From positions 3,024,501 to 3,088,500 of the forward strand of contig OW051470.1 of assembly GCA_932521025.1 (NCBI GenBank): DNA of 64,000 nucleotides. Direction: 5' to 3'. Below the pieces are notes generated by a model. It saw nothing but the letters and a program-made list of their open reading frames with translations. It was not told the origin of the DNA and did not search any database. The DNA comes from Oscheius onirici (taxonomy: Eukaryota > Nematoda > Chromadorea > Rhabditida > Rhabditidae). Of the stretch, positions 1-10,898 are shown in pieces (position 1 is the first letter of the stretch; each line of letters begins with the position of its first letter). The translations under genes were made by a program, and so were the position numbers.

Positions 1-697
1 TCGGAATCGTCTCGGATGGAAAATGAATTGATGTGGAGACCGCTACTCCTTTCTGTACGAACGGGGCAATTTTCAATATATCCGATTACTCCTGAATTGA
101 TTTTCGTCCATAATAGAAAGACAACTTACTTAGACTCTTCCCGCTGTATTTTTCCAATTCACTAATAGCAAAGTACCCTTCCAAGGTCCCGAGTGGAGCC
201 ACAGGTGTGTTAGGTATATGTAAAACGGTTCTACTGGATCCAGGAGTGGACAGAGCGCATGAAATGAGGCCATTTTCTGACAACGACGGTCGAGCTGTCA
301 TGGGAGTGGACGGCGTCCCGAAGCTCGAGGCTACGATACGTCGAGTAAGAGGTGTAACTGGAAATATTTGATGTAAATAAAGGTATAAACAATAGAAACC
401 TGACGTATTCTGCTCTGTCGGTGCGGTATTTTCAGTCTCAGCTTCGATATCAAAAACGAGTGTTCGTCCTCGTGCTAGAGCTTCCTCGCTCACGCATATC
501 GCTTTGTTATTTGCAGTTTTGAATTCGGTCACGACTCTGTACGGTGCTCTAGAAAGGATTGGCTAGAATAAGGAAGCATTGACTTACTGAGGAGAGCTTA
601 CAGCCCCCAAAGATGCTGGCGTCGACGATACCGCTTCACATATTTTCTTGGTCAATACTGCTGGTTGGGGAGAAGGAAACGGCCTCTTCTTATACAT
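1..697 (-). CDS. Unrecognised protein, 5' part of gene running off the left edge
   Basis: The ATG at 697 lies four bases after a splice-acceptor-like TTCTTCAG, which suggests trans-splicing. Four exons join in one frame: the first ends at a GTAAGT donor near 595, the second and third are separated by a short intron near 363-400, and the last begins near 69 and leaves the window. The peptide starts MYKKRPFPSPQPAVLTKK and later contains TPLTRRIVASSFGTPSTP and a serine/threonine/proline-rich stretch, so the N-terminal part looks basic and disordered. I do not recognise the family. The TP-rich patch followed by a short hydrophobic segment is loosely reminiscent of Borealin C-terminal regions, but this is a weak impression. 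The exon joins are phase-consistent, so the locus is likely real. Confidence 0.6.
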
Positions 698-1106
698 TCT
701 TCTGAAGAACAACAAAAGTTGAGGTAGATTAAACGGAAGAGGAAAAAAGCAAACGAGAAGCACGTAACACACAGGAAATGGGGGTGATTTTGATCCAAAA
801 AACAATGTCCTCTTAGTTTCTTTGCCAAGGAAGGAAAAATGAACACAAGCTCTTACAATTAGTCTTTACGACATAGAAATGAAGGACTATTTGAAAGGTT
901 CAAAATCGAGACGCAATACAATCATGTGTCAATTGGGCACATTACCGACTAAACGGCGGGCAAGTTCTTGTTCGTCGAGTTCTGTTGGCAATAAGAAAGG
1001 TGTTAGATTGGTTTGGCATGGCAACAAAATAAGGAAAAACAAAGTTTGGCAACAAAATAAGGAAACCAAAAATGTGTGGGTGAGCAATAATCAGGAAGAA
1101 GAAAAA

Positions 1107-2142
1107 GGTTAGGGACTTTTCTTAGAAAAAATTTCTAAGAAAAGTTACGGTCGAAGTTTACCGCCAATTTTCTTAGAAAATTTTTGGTAATACTATAGCA
1201 GGCACCCCTCTGACTTATCGCGACGAATCTCGTGGCCATGGATAAACAAACACACAAACAACCAAACAGAGTCCACGACAGACAACATTGCGCTTTGGAT
1301 AATGAGTATGTTTTAGTACTAAGTAAAGAATGAATAATAGAGTATGAAATTTCAATTTGAACACTAGAAAAACAGCTAAAATCAGAAAGATACCCATGTT
1401 TTCCGGATTTTTTCCTTCAGGATTTCATGGCCGGGCCCGGCCTGAAAATTTAGGCCCAATCCCGCCCCGTTTCCAACCCTGAGAAAAGATAAAGGTAATA
1501 CTATAGCAGGCACCCCCCTCCATTCAAATATTTTGGCGCGCAAGCCATAACTTGCCTAAATTCGGGTTTTTCACCATTTTACCAGTATTATTTCGTGTTC
1601 TAGCTGCTTTTATCGAACTCAGCATCAAAAACTACCCTTAGGGCGAGTGTGTAATCGAATAAAATTGTGAAAAATCTGGAGAAACTCTCGGGGGGGTGCA
1701 TTATGTGAGCGATGTTGCTTTTTTCTGAAGTATTTCACCTAATTTTTCAAGTATTTCGGCATCCTGGGGGTTATATTTGACGCCGAGTTCGATAAACACA
1801 TCTAGAACGTGAAAAAATAACGGAAAAGTGGTGAAAATCCCGATTTCAATCATTGCGCGCCAAAATATTTGAAGGGAGGGGGTGCCTGCTATAGTATTAC
1901 CAAATTTTTTTAACGAAAATTATGGCGTGGTTTTCTTTCGATTTTCTTTCAAAATATTTTTATGGTACCTTGTATTTTTATATTTTTACGGCGACTACTT
2001 TACAAAAAATATATATATATATATATATATATAAAAGTAACGGCCAACAAATTCCACCGCAACTTTTCTTTAAAAAAAATGTTCTAAGAAAAGTTGCGGT
2101 GTGACTTTTCTTAGAAATTTTTTCTAAGGAAAGTCCCTAACC
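1107..2142. mobile_element. MITE with TTAGGGACTTTTCTTAG termini, interrupted by another element
   Basis: The left end (GGTTAGGGACTTTTCTTAGA) is repeated in inverted form at the right end near 2100-2142. The outer parts match the compact copy at 53300-53554, which shows the uninterrupted form of about 255 bp. The internal block around 1920-2000 matches the reverse complement of 53390-53465. The extra length is caused by the insertion at 1186-1901. An AT dinucleotide run sits near 2010-2032. Confidence 0.75.
1186..1901. mobile_element. Composite TIR transposon with 8-bp target duplication
   Basis: It begins GGTAATACTATAGCAGGCAC and ends with the inverted form at 1877-1901. It is flanked on both sides by AAATTTTT (1178-1185 and 1902-1909), an 8-bp target-site duplication as made by hAT-type transposases. 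Inside are two modules. At 1494-1901 is a complete palindromic 408-bp element with both terminal repeats. At 1186-1493 a second left terminus is joined to a fragment of the dispersed repeat Rep-A and a GC-rich GGCCGGGCCCGGCC patch. No transposase is present, so it is non-autonomous. Confidence 0.75.
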
Positions 2143-2334
2143 CGAAGAAAAAGAATAAAACGGTTTGAATTGCCGCGCTACTACGGTATAAAAACGAAGT
2201 TGCACGCGGTACGCAATTACGACTCGGAGCATTCTCGGAAAACGGTTTCATGTCTTCTTCTCATTTTTTTTTGCTAAATTCCATGTTTCATTTCATGTTT
2301 ATTCATTTTTTTCAGATCTGGATCCGCTGTACAA

Positions 2335-3050
2335 ATGACAACGGCGATGAATGAAGATATTCTCGTCACCAAATCGCTCTACGACGACTTTTCGCAACCA
2401 ACTGCCAGCCGTGACTTCGAAGTTATCGTCGAAGAGCAATCCTTGTCAGTTTGACAATAAAATGGCCGTTCAACCAATTTACAGGTACCTAAATGCTGGT
2501 TGGCTGGCCGAACTCTCTCCATGGTTTGCCGATTATTGCTACGGCGAGACTCCAAGAACTCGCATACATGTCGACGACATCAGATACCAGGACATGCTCG
2601 AATTTTTCCGCTGTATCTTCTTCTGTCCAATGCGGAAACCGCTATCAAGTCAGTTTATTTAGTTGATCTTCAAAAGTGTTAACTTTCCAGTGGGCAATGT
2701 GGATTTGGTTATGCGCTGTGCTTCGCGTTTCGAGATGCGTCCTGTGGTCGCCCGATGCGAAAGATACATTTCCCACAACGCCAACACTTTCGAACGTAAT
2801 AATCTCTTCAAGGTACAACCATGTTTCTTGTCTTCTACATGCTCAGTTTTAGGTAACGTGTGCCCTATCGCGTTGCGATCCTAACAGCACCACAATGAGC
2901 GTTCTTGTCGACAGATTGGCCTCGATTCGTGAAGAGGATTTGTCCAGCATGAATTTCGACAAAATGCCCGGCGAGGTAGTGGCCGATGTCTATCGAGAAA
3001 AGATGCGACGTCGTCGCGAAGCTACTCGGTCCATTTTCTGCCCTCTGTAA
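2335..3050 (+). CDS. Small BTB/POZ-domain protein
   Basis: Four exons (2335-2444, 2485-2648, 2691-2812, 2853-3050) join in frame to 197 residues. The N-terminal half fits a BTB/POZ fold: SRDFEVIVEEQSLYLNAGWL resembles the strand-turn-helix start (DFEV..., then the site where non-BTB substrates are usually read), followed by LAELSPWFADYC and DMLEFFRCIF. The rest, with MRCASRFEMRPVVARCERY, fits the helical BACK-like continuation typical of nematode BTB proteins. BTB proteins usually dimerise and often bind cullin-3 as substrate adaptors; that role is inferred. The C-terminus is arginine-rich. A polyadenylation signal AATAAA lies at 3072-3077, 22 bases after the stop. Introns are 36-42 bp. Confidence 0.8.
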
Positions 3051-3401
3051 GTTCCTTTCTCCTTTCCAGTAAATAAAGATGTTTCAGTTCTTGGATCGAA
3101 TCTTTATTTCGCAAGAAGAAGCCAGGCCATCAGACTACTCATTCCCATCGTGCTCGCAGTCATATAGACCCCAATTCTCCGTAAGAATATCTTCCAAAAA
3201 ATTAGGACGGCACGTCGTCCTCATTCTCCTCTTGTTAGTATTCGGTCTCCTATTCATTTCAACTTAGTTTATAGAAAAGTTCTAACCAGTATTTGTCCGT
3301 TTTTTTGTTCTTCCGTATATTATTGCGTAATAAATCGACTGGTTTCTACTAAAGCACGAACAGAACATAAAAGTCTTTCTTTATAATCAAAAACAACATT
3401 T

Positions 3402-4810
3402 TTAGAGATCACCAGATAGTTTGAAGGAGGGCGGTGAAGTTTTCTCAATCTTCTTCGATTTCTTCTTTTCCTGTAAAATGTCGACCAACTCGCCGTAGAG
3501 ACGATGGCGGCTGCCATGAGCTGAAAATGTATCTATTTTTAGACATAGAAAAGGACAAACCGTGCAGAATAAGTTCTCCCTTCTTGATGACAGCTTGGAC
3601 AAACTTGTTGACAATAGTCTGATCGAGCTGGCTGTTGTCAACGTCGGCCAGGGAGCAGTAGTGAGCAAGAGGCGGAGCCATGGTGGACAGCGTCTTCGGC
3701 AACATGAAGACATTGACACGAGGCAGGAACTGTGTGCGACCGCAGTCGACCAAAAAGACCTGGACTTCTTTGGTTCCCTTCATTCTGATGACGGCTCTCT
3801 TGATCTCTCCGTCGATTAGAGTAGCACAAACTGCGTCGGGAACACACGCCTCATTGGTCAGAGGACACAGACGAATCTCATCGGAACAGGTATCCAGAAC
3901 GCGTTCGACTTCTTCCAGACGCTCCAGGTCCACTTTTCGAAGAACGTAGATTTCCAAAGGTGAGATCACATGCAACACCTTGACGCGAATAATCTCTCCG
4001 GCACGCAAATAGACGGGCAGCGGAAAACGGCTGGCCGGATCCTCGGGTTCCATCTCGAAGGGCACATTATCGCCGGCGGCTGTCAGCTCCGAAGACGGAA
4101 GGAGTTCGGGCAGGGCGTCTTGAAGAGGCTTCATCGGCGGAAAGTCCTGCTCCATCGTAAAGAGACACTCCTCCGTCTGAGAGGGACAACTGGACGAGTT
4201 CTCGCTCTTCGTTGTGGCCGATCTCTCGAAGCGAGTCGTCAGCTCCTCTGAAAGTTCAGACGTTAGAAGGTTCTCGGTAATGATGATTATTCACTCATCT
4301 CCCACTAGACTATTTCCATGAAAACGCTTCTTCTCTGGTCTTTGCCGTGAAAGTATCCAAAAATGCATGTTATTTTTCAAACATCAGATGCGAAGGACAG
4401 TGAGTCTTGCCAAAAGAATAATATAGTTTCCATCACATACTCTCTACTTTCGATCACGTCTTTGATCACGTCGACTAGCTAGTGTAGCTAATAAAGACTC
4501 TGTACAAACGTTTTGGTACAAAACAAGTAGATTTTACACGAGGCAGTACGCAGACAACACAGTTTTCACAAGGAGACAAAAAACTGACCATAGGCATGGC
4601 TCTCGAGCCTGCTGAGACTCTTCCTCAGCTGGGTGATGCTCTTGGTCAGCTCGTTCCAGAGTCGATCTCCTTCCGTCTTTTGACGACAGGCGCCAATCTT
4701 CTGGTACAGTTGCGATATCTAGGCCGGACTGATTACTGTGTATCCTGAAGACTAACCTTTTGGTATCCTTCGTCAACGTTGCGGCGGTATCTGTCGTTCA
4801 GCTTGGACAT
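3402..4810 (-). CDS. Tudor-domain protein with N-terminal coiled coil
   Basis: Four exons (4757-4810, 4589-4718, 3561-4247, 3402-3520) join in consistent phase to 329 residues. The start at 4810 follows directly on an AG acceptor. Residues 1-60 are charged and helical (ISQLYQKIGACRQKTEGDR), then comes a linker rich in Ser, Thr and Pro. The Tudor region lies at roughly 130-270. IIRVKVLHVISPLEIYVLR matches the first strand and 'sP..fyv' signature, and VFLVDCGRTQFL matches the 'v.fiDyGn' signature. A lysine-rich tail follows. Tudor domains of this extended type usually bind methylated arginine in small-RNA or germ-granule pathways; that role is inferred. The nearest named nematode relative is not identified. 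Confidence 0.75.
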
Positions 4811-4969
4811 CTTGAACAGAAGACGAGTTCCTGGACGATACTTTGTGACAATAGCTTTCCTCAGAACTTTTAAAAGTTGTTTTTAAATGTCTAAATGTAG
4901 AAAACCTTAAAATAGCTTTTCTAATTGAAAAAGCTCTTTGTGGCTTCCAGACGCGAGACTCTGTAGGCG

Positions 4970-5167
4970 ATGAACGAGACGACGAAGAAGAAGAAGGAAG
5001 ACGAAGAGGAGGACTCGCTGCCACTGCCACTGGTACATGCCGTCAGATCAGAATACTACCTGAAGCCGCTCAATAACGGACACTCGCTCATCCCGGAGGT
5101 ACAACAGGACGTCAAAAAGTACGAAGAAGAAATGAAGCGAATCAGTGAACTGTACAAGAAGAAGTAG
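4970..5167 (+). CDS. Unrecognised 65-residue charged protein
   Basis: A single-exon frame of 65 codons opens with MNETTKKKKEDEEEDSLPLP and ends ISELYKKK. It is divergent from the Tudor gene, with the two starts 160 bp apart, so they may share a promoter. The middle (VRSEYYLKPLNNGHSLIPEV) looks ordered, and the second half is a short amphipathic helix. Composition and position suggest a real small gene, but I do not recognise a family. Confidence 0.5.
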   Translation: MNETTKKKKEDEEEDSLPLPLVHAVRSEYYLKPLNNGHSLIPEVQQDVKKYEEEMKRISELYKKK

Positions 5168-6298
5168 CAACACCATAGTAAACGAGTCGGTACCTACTTC
5201 AGTTTTTCGAAAATAGTGCTGCTTGGAAGAGTTTTATAACAGATGCCAAGAGTGAACAGCCTGGTTGTAGAGAGTTCGAACTGATTGGTGGTCATTACTC
5301 AGTTTGTTACAAAACGTAAGTTCTAATACGAAAAGATAGAAGAATCAGATTAACAAAGTTCAAGACAGTGGACAACACCTCTGTATACAACAGTTGTTGA
5401 GAACTGTCTCTTCGGGTCACTGTAGGACTCAGAAGACACACATTCAACGAAAGGATATCAGATGTGGAAAAGAGTCGCAGTGGTTAAGAAAAGTTCAATG
5501 CAGTTCAGAACTCTCCCAGGACTCCGTGCTTCCGAACCCGATGTCATGATTCTCTTCTGCCAAAAACAACAATAGTTCTTTGTAGTGACAGTACCCAATA
5601 TCTACATATGTCCCTTACTCACCCCCTATCCCCACACAACCTCCTAGTATCTGGTTCCTTCGCCTCTCCTTTCATCTGCTTACGACTCTCGACACACTGA
5701 TCTTTGGTTTCATTCATCTTCTCTCACAATACGTAATTCCCTGTTCAAACTTCCCGCCGAAAACGAGTAATCGTGCTCTATTGACACGCGGGAAGCGGCC
5801 GCTTCGCGAACGTTCGCCGTGACTGGCCTACTCTTTTCATGTCCCTCTTTACGTCATCTGTCAATCGATACAGCTGTTTTCTTTGCTCGACGGACTTCCT
5901 TATCTGTCTCCGTATTCCAAACAGTTTCCCTGTGGGAGTCTGAACTCTTATCTTTTACGACTACCAATTGACCAGTGACTTTCTGCCCATTGGGACTTCT
6001 TGACCATTCTTTTGGAAAACCATTGTACTAATTGGAGATAATATCAGTCGCGTCCCTTTCGAAAAATTCTCGAAATTCTTACGTCAATTGAATAAAAAGA
6101 TCAGAAGTTCTCTTTTCTGCTCAGGACCCGGTGTCTCGAAGAAGCAATTTTGCTGACGCGTCCATCGATTTTTCTCGTATTTCGAAAGCGATTTCGCAAT
6201 GTTTGTCGAATACGACCTCATTCGTCATTTGACCAGCTCTCTACTCCTTTCTTCTCTCTATTCTACTTCCAGTTTTCAAATTTCAGACCAACAGAAAA
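5168..6298. other. Intergenic region upstream of SUMO
   Basis: No gene is recognisable here. A cluster of overlapping perfect palindromes lies at 5792-5816: GAAGCGGCCGCTTC, TTCGCGAA and CGAACGTTCG. It may be a regulatory site about 490 bp upstream of the SUMO start. The 3' part is pyrimidine-rich leader sequence ending in TTTCAGACCAACAGAAAA before the SUMO ATG, with a trans-splice-like acceptor. Confidence 0.4.
5792..5816. promoter_or_regulatory. Overlapping palindrome cluster
   Basis: Three perfect palindromes of 14, 8 and 10 bp overlap within 25 bp. The density of CpG here is high for the surrounding AT-rich DNA. Its position between a small gene and SUMO is compatible with a transcription-factor site. 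No specific factor can be named. Confidence 0.25.
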
Positions 6299-7057
6299 AT
6301 GGCCGACGACGCTGCTGCCAACGGAGGAGAGAAGGAATACATCAAGTTGAAAGTTGTTGGACAGGTGAGTCTTTCGCATTTTTTTTAATCTGGTTAGTCA
6401 ATGCACTAGATAAGCCGTTGTCTTAAGTAACCAAGGCGAAAAACAAACTGTTCTGCATTCTCCGGATACTAGGTCAGTTTGTGGACTACCCAAACTCTCA
6501 CCAGACTGGTGTCTAGTTCAGAGCAGAAGTGACAAACCTTGGCCCTGGTTAGCAAAGCCTGTTCAGTGTTTTGTAACTAATGTTAGCAGTTCAAAATAGT
6601 TCTATCAAAAAATTTACCCTGACTGACTGATTAAAACAAGCTTTGGAAATATACCGGATGTCCGACGGTTCTGAACATTTACCGTTTAAAAAACTTAGTT
6701 TAGACAGGTCGAAAATGAAATGTAAAGTTTCTACCTGGAAGTTCAGCTCTGTACTCTCCAGATTTCCAAAGTGTCCAGAACTTTTTTATCTAGCTGAATA
6801 CTTTGAAAAGAAATTAGACAGACAAGGTACTAAACTCTGATTTTCAGGACTCGAACGAAGTTCATTTCCGCGTCAAGTACGGAACTTCGATGGGCAAACT
6901 GAAGAAGTCGTACGCCGACCGAACCGGAGTCAGTGTCGGATCCCTGCGTTTCCTCTTCGACGGACGCCGTATCGCCGACGAGGACACTCCCAAGTCGCTG
7001 GAAATGGAAGAGGACGACGTCATCGAAGTCTACCAAGAACAGCTGGGAGGATTCTAA
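6299..7057 (+). CDS. smo-1: SUMO (small ubiquitin-like modifier)
   Basis: Two exons (6299-6364 and 6848-7057) give exactly 91 residues, the length of Caenorhabditis SMO-1. The short acidic N-terminus is followed by [20 protein letters not shown], the ubiquitin-like beta-grasp, and [11 protein letters not shown] at the C-terminus. The diglycine is followed by one residue (Phe), which must be removed by a SUMO protease before E1 (AOS-1/UBA-2) activation and UBC-9 conjugation. A 483-bp intron follows codon 22. The start has an acceptor-like TTTCAG 13 bases upstream. A polyadenylation signal AATAAA lies at 7154-7159. SUMO is essential for chromatin, cell division and germline functions in nematodes. 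Identification is secure. Confidence 0.97.
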
Positions 7058-7153
7058 GAACGAGTAACCACAAATTCGCGTGTTTGAAAGATCCAATCGA
7101 TCTTTGCCGATCTCTCTCAATCCGATGTTTATGAATTCATACCCAAATTGTCC

Positions 7154-7159
7154 AATAAA
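7154..7159 (+). terminator. Polyadenylation signal of SUMO gene
   Basis: AATAAA lies 97 bases after the SUMO stop codon, a normal nematode distance. Confidence 0.6.
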
Positions 7160-7681
7160 TTGTCTTGGTACCATTTTTGTTGTCTTATAGTTAGGGATAT
7201 TTAAACAGTCTGAAAGTTTACTTACCAAGAAGTCGATCACAGATAGCAGTTCCCATCTTTGCCCCATACTGATATTCATTTTCCGAACAAACGTACATTG
7301 TCAAGCGCAAGACGGGTTCGACTAAGAGGTGCTTGTCCCACTCTAACTCGTTGACTGTCATTTTCTCTAAAAGAAACGAACGAAAGAAACTTTACAAAGC
7401 TGTTTGACTGTACAAGGTATATTGTACAAGAGTAGTATCTGGGCAGGAAAGAGTCTCATTACAATTATCTAGCGTTCAGGAAATGTAGACTGATATGTAG
7501 TCACCAGAAAGTTCATCGAATCACTTCGGAAAATCAATCTATCAGTAGTTCTGTAGCGAAGGATTTCAATCGAAAATCTGTTTCCTCGACTCTGTGCCCT
7601 TCAAATATCAGTTTTGCACATTTAGTCAGAGTTCGTTGAATCGAATGCACACTACTCTCTCCCCTCCAGATATCAGTACTG

Positions 7682-8917
7682 ATGCCTCTCTCCTTCATCA
7701 ACGTTCTCCAATGGACGTCTCGACTCATGATCATTCCCTCGACTCTTCTGACAGTTCTCCTCGTCTATATCATCCTGAAACGGAGTCCCAAGAGCATGTC
7801 CAGATACAAGTACATTCTCATCTTTATCACAGTAAGAAATAACATATTTTTTGTTCAATTTTCAGTTGATTTGTTACAACTTTGACTTCACCGTCTGCTT
7901 CGCAGTCGCCCCGAACAATTTCAGTGGAGTTATTGGAGCTCAGATGGTCGGTCCGGTAGCTAGACTCTTCCCGACTGAAGGTTTCTGGCTCGGCCTGGCT
8001 GTAGCCTTCTCTCTGTGTCTTCAAATAGGCTGCTGTACTATCGGATTTCTTTACAGAGAGCATGTAGTCAGTGGGGACAGTCGTCTCCAGACTTGGACCC
8101 GAGCATCTCAGATCTTTCTCTTTGTGGTTTCTGTCACTGTAGTAGTGCCCGTCTTCTCGTTTTCTGTGAACTCGGAGAAGGAAACTAGAGGATATTTGCA
8201 GAATGTAAGCGAATGTTAAGAGAATTCAAACACTCCAGTTATCCTTGGCTCCATGCGAAGGCTGTGCCGTAGTGGTAGTTACGAGACCTGCTACTCTTCA
8301 AATTGGAGGAATCTACTCTATCCTGTACCTCTTGATAGTTGCCGTCTTCTCTAGCAAAAGCATCTATAGGGTTTGTACAAGACGCTCAGAATAAATGTTT
8401 TTTTTCAGATTACTTCCAGCCTGTCGGATCACAAAAACATGAGCATCGCGACGATTAGACTTCAGCGGATGCTCTTGAAAGCACTCATTTGGCAGGTAAG
8501 ACATTTGTTGTTTGAATTTCTGAACCATCTACTCTTTGTAATCCAAAGAGCTTTGAAGCATCTGTAGATGACGAGAGACCCGACAGTATGTCCTCAAATG
8601 GATTGAACGCAATCCAACCAAAATGAGAGACTCTTTTCCAGACGGCGATGCCCTTACTTCTCATCATAGTTCCCGTACTTATCCTCATAATCAATCTGCT
8701 CATCTTCCCCTATACTCCCGGACTCCGATGCAGTTCTCAGTTCCGTCTCAACATGACATCTTTGGCAATTACCACGCCGTCTCTCTTTACAGTAACCCAC
8801 GTTTTCTGTGTTCTGTTCTTTACGACTCCGTACAAAAGTTGGCTGTTTCGATGGAGAAGACACTGCACAATCGAGACATCCTCTGTCAGAGTCACATCAT
8901 CGTCAATAGTCGAATAA
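7682..8917 (+). CDS. Serpentine chemoreceptor, Srh/Sri-like
   Basis: The model starts at the ATG at 7682 (MPLSFINVLQWTSRLMIIPS). Short introns near 7831-7865, 8205-8240, 8371-8408, 8495-8640 and possibly later join exons that encode seven hydrophobic segments. Recognisable features are TM1-2 with KRSPKSMSRYKYILIFIT, a long loop with GVIGAQMVGPVARLF, TM4 with CCTIGFLYREHVV, and the third cytoplasmic loop plus TM6 with LQRMLLKALIWQTAMPLLLI, which fits the 'KALiiQ..iP' pattern of nematode Srh/Sri receptors. The end is PYKSWLFRW plus a Ser-rich tail. Receptors of this kind are generally expressed in chemosensory neurons. Family assignment within the Str superfamily is approximate. Confidence 0.75.
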
Positions 8918-9004
8918 AGAGAGAATTGGCAACTTCATTGTTCTAGTTGAGATCACAATAAAAGAGACCCGAAAAGCCCGTAGTTTCAGGAGACCCGGAG
9001 GGAC

Positions 9005-10898
9005 TCACGGAATCAGAAGACGAAGAGATTGCATGGCCTGGGTTACAGTCTTCTGTTTCCGTTTCTTACAGAACAGAGCCTTGAAAGTCTGTCTGTAAGT
9101 CGAGGACATGCAGCAGTAGAGGATGAACGAGGTGAGACAGTTGACCAGGGAGAGAAGATCCATAAGCTCTCCCACATTGACATAGACCATCGTTCCGATG
9201 TGGGTCGGGTAGATGGCTGAAAGGATGGCCAAGGCACCTGAGAGATAGGAATCATTCGAACAGTCTCAGTACCTTGTGGCAGTTCTGTGCACAGAAAGAC
9301 GACCAGCATAATGATGAGCATCAAAGTCGTTCTATCCATCGAGACCTTACACTTCTTGTTATTATTACTATCTCCTCTCAGAAGCCGTCTCTTCTCGCTC
9401 ATCTCACACAACTTCCAGATCAGAGCAATCGTGAACCAGAGAATCAGTCCACAAGGGAGGGCTTTGAAAAGGACGCCCGTGATCCAGAGATTAGCTCGAA
9501 ATAACGTACATCCATTGATGTCAGTCTCATCCAACTGCACAGTGTAGAGCTTTTCGAGCTGAACTTTTCGTGTTGTTAGTTGGACATTGTCGTACCTCAG
9601 TATCATTGCTGCCCAGAACTTCGTTGACCGAGACAATTTTATGAACCATGAGCGTCGGAACGGAGATGATTGAGACGGAGAAAGCTGTGAAGAAGAAGAT
9701 GCTTCTGAAAGTGAGCTAGACGCTTGAGGTGGACAAATATTGATCAATGGTTAACCCAAGAGGACCAGGAGACATGGTGAAAGTCACATAAATAGATTAT
9801 AAGGTAGATCCGAAGTCAATTGCTGCTGTAGCATTTAGCGCTTTATATTTTACAAACCTTTAACAGGTCAAATTTTATTGAAAATTCTCCAATGTATGTA
9901 CAGAGAAAGTCCTTTTTGATGTTCATAGAAATAGACTCACTTGATAGCTCCATGATTGATCCACTTGGCATCAAGTCGATCCAGAGCCGTCCATCTGATA
10001 TAAGCCATGACTACCGAAAGATACAATGACACGGTATGCAGGGCAATCGAGGCCGTAACGTGGACGATTAGAAAGACCAGCCACGGGTAAGAGTACCTGA
10101 AAGAGACGTTTATTCTCAAATAGAACAGAAACATACCCAAAGACATTGGGGTCGGTGTTGTCAAAGATCCGAAACCTCAAGATGTAGACGAGGTAGGAGA
10201 ACATTGTGAAGGCGTCACAGCAGGCCATAGCACACAGTAATGCATTGATGATGTAAGCTCGCATCGGTCTACGACTGAAATTTTGGCCTGATCTTTTGAA
10301 CAAATTGATGGGTTCCATGTAAAAATACGGCCGAGGTTTCTATTAAAGTTGAGTACGCGTCTGTTTCGGGAGGAATACACTTTTTACGTATAAAATAAGC
10401 AATTATTCCGTAATATAAGCTAGATGGACCAGACCTTCCTGATTAAAAAGAGTTTTGACAAAAGTTAGCCCAGAACCTCTTTTCCAAAAGCATCGTTTCC
10501 TTCACAGCTTTTTCTATTCGAGCCCTCTTTTCCCATGAGAAACCCAGACTCTCGTCTGTCTCCGTGTGGGAGGATCTTCCCTCCCCCCCTAATGTCACCC
10601 CTGATCTCAAATTACCCATCTCTCAATGTGTCATCTCTGTTTTTACAGTATTCTGATCCCTGAGATCTTAGCTAATGATTTCTTCTCTTACCTGAGCACG
10701 AAAAAGTGCATACTATTGAGGACGACGCCGACTGAACAGACCAAGGCGCAGATGTATCTGTGGTAGAGAGTATATGTTCTGGAAAAGAGTTATTAGACAA
10801 AGAGAAACTCACTCGTTGAACTGTACAAGATTCTCGAAGAAGGCAATTGTGTTGTTGTCTGTGAGGTCGAAGAGAGGCGGATCCACATCACACCTCAT
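9005..10898 (-). CDS. Neuropeptide GPCR of the DMSR (myosuppressin-receptor-like) family
   Basis: The model starts at the ATG at 10898, directly after a TTTCAG acceptor. A short extracellular N-terminus with an N-glycosylation site (NNT) is followed by TM1 (ALVCSVGVVLNSMHFFVL), TM2 (AYIINALLCAMACCDAFTMF), TM3-4 with IALHTVSLYLSVVMAYIRW, TM5 near LFKALPCGLILWFTIAL, TM6 with TTLMLIIMLVVFLCTELPQG, and TM7 with LLSLVNCLTSFILYCCMSS. The TELPQG and 'LvN...NFilYc.MS..fR' signatures are characteristic of FLP/myosuppressin-type receptors greatly expanded in nematodes. Usual role: peptide-gated G-protein signalling in neurons or muscle. The TM7 motif has SLVNCLTSF where NPxxY-like sequence is expected, as in relatives. 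Confidence 0.85.

Noticed and set aside
1215-1397. 60-codon hydrophobic frame, nearly identical to one at 40698-40880
   Set aside because: Both lie inside the shared repeat module, so their similarity reflects the repeat rather than a gene.
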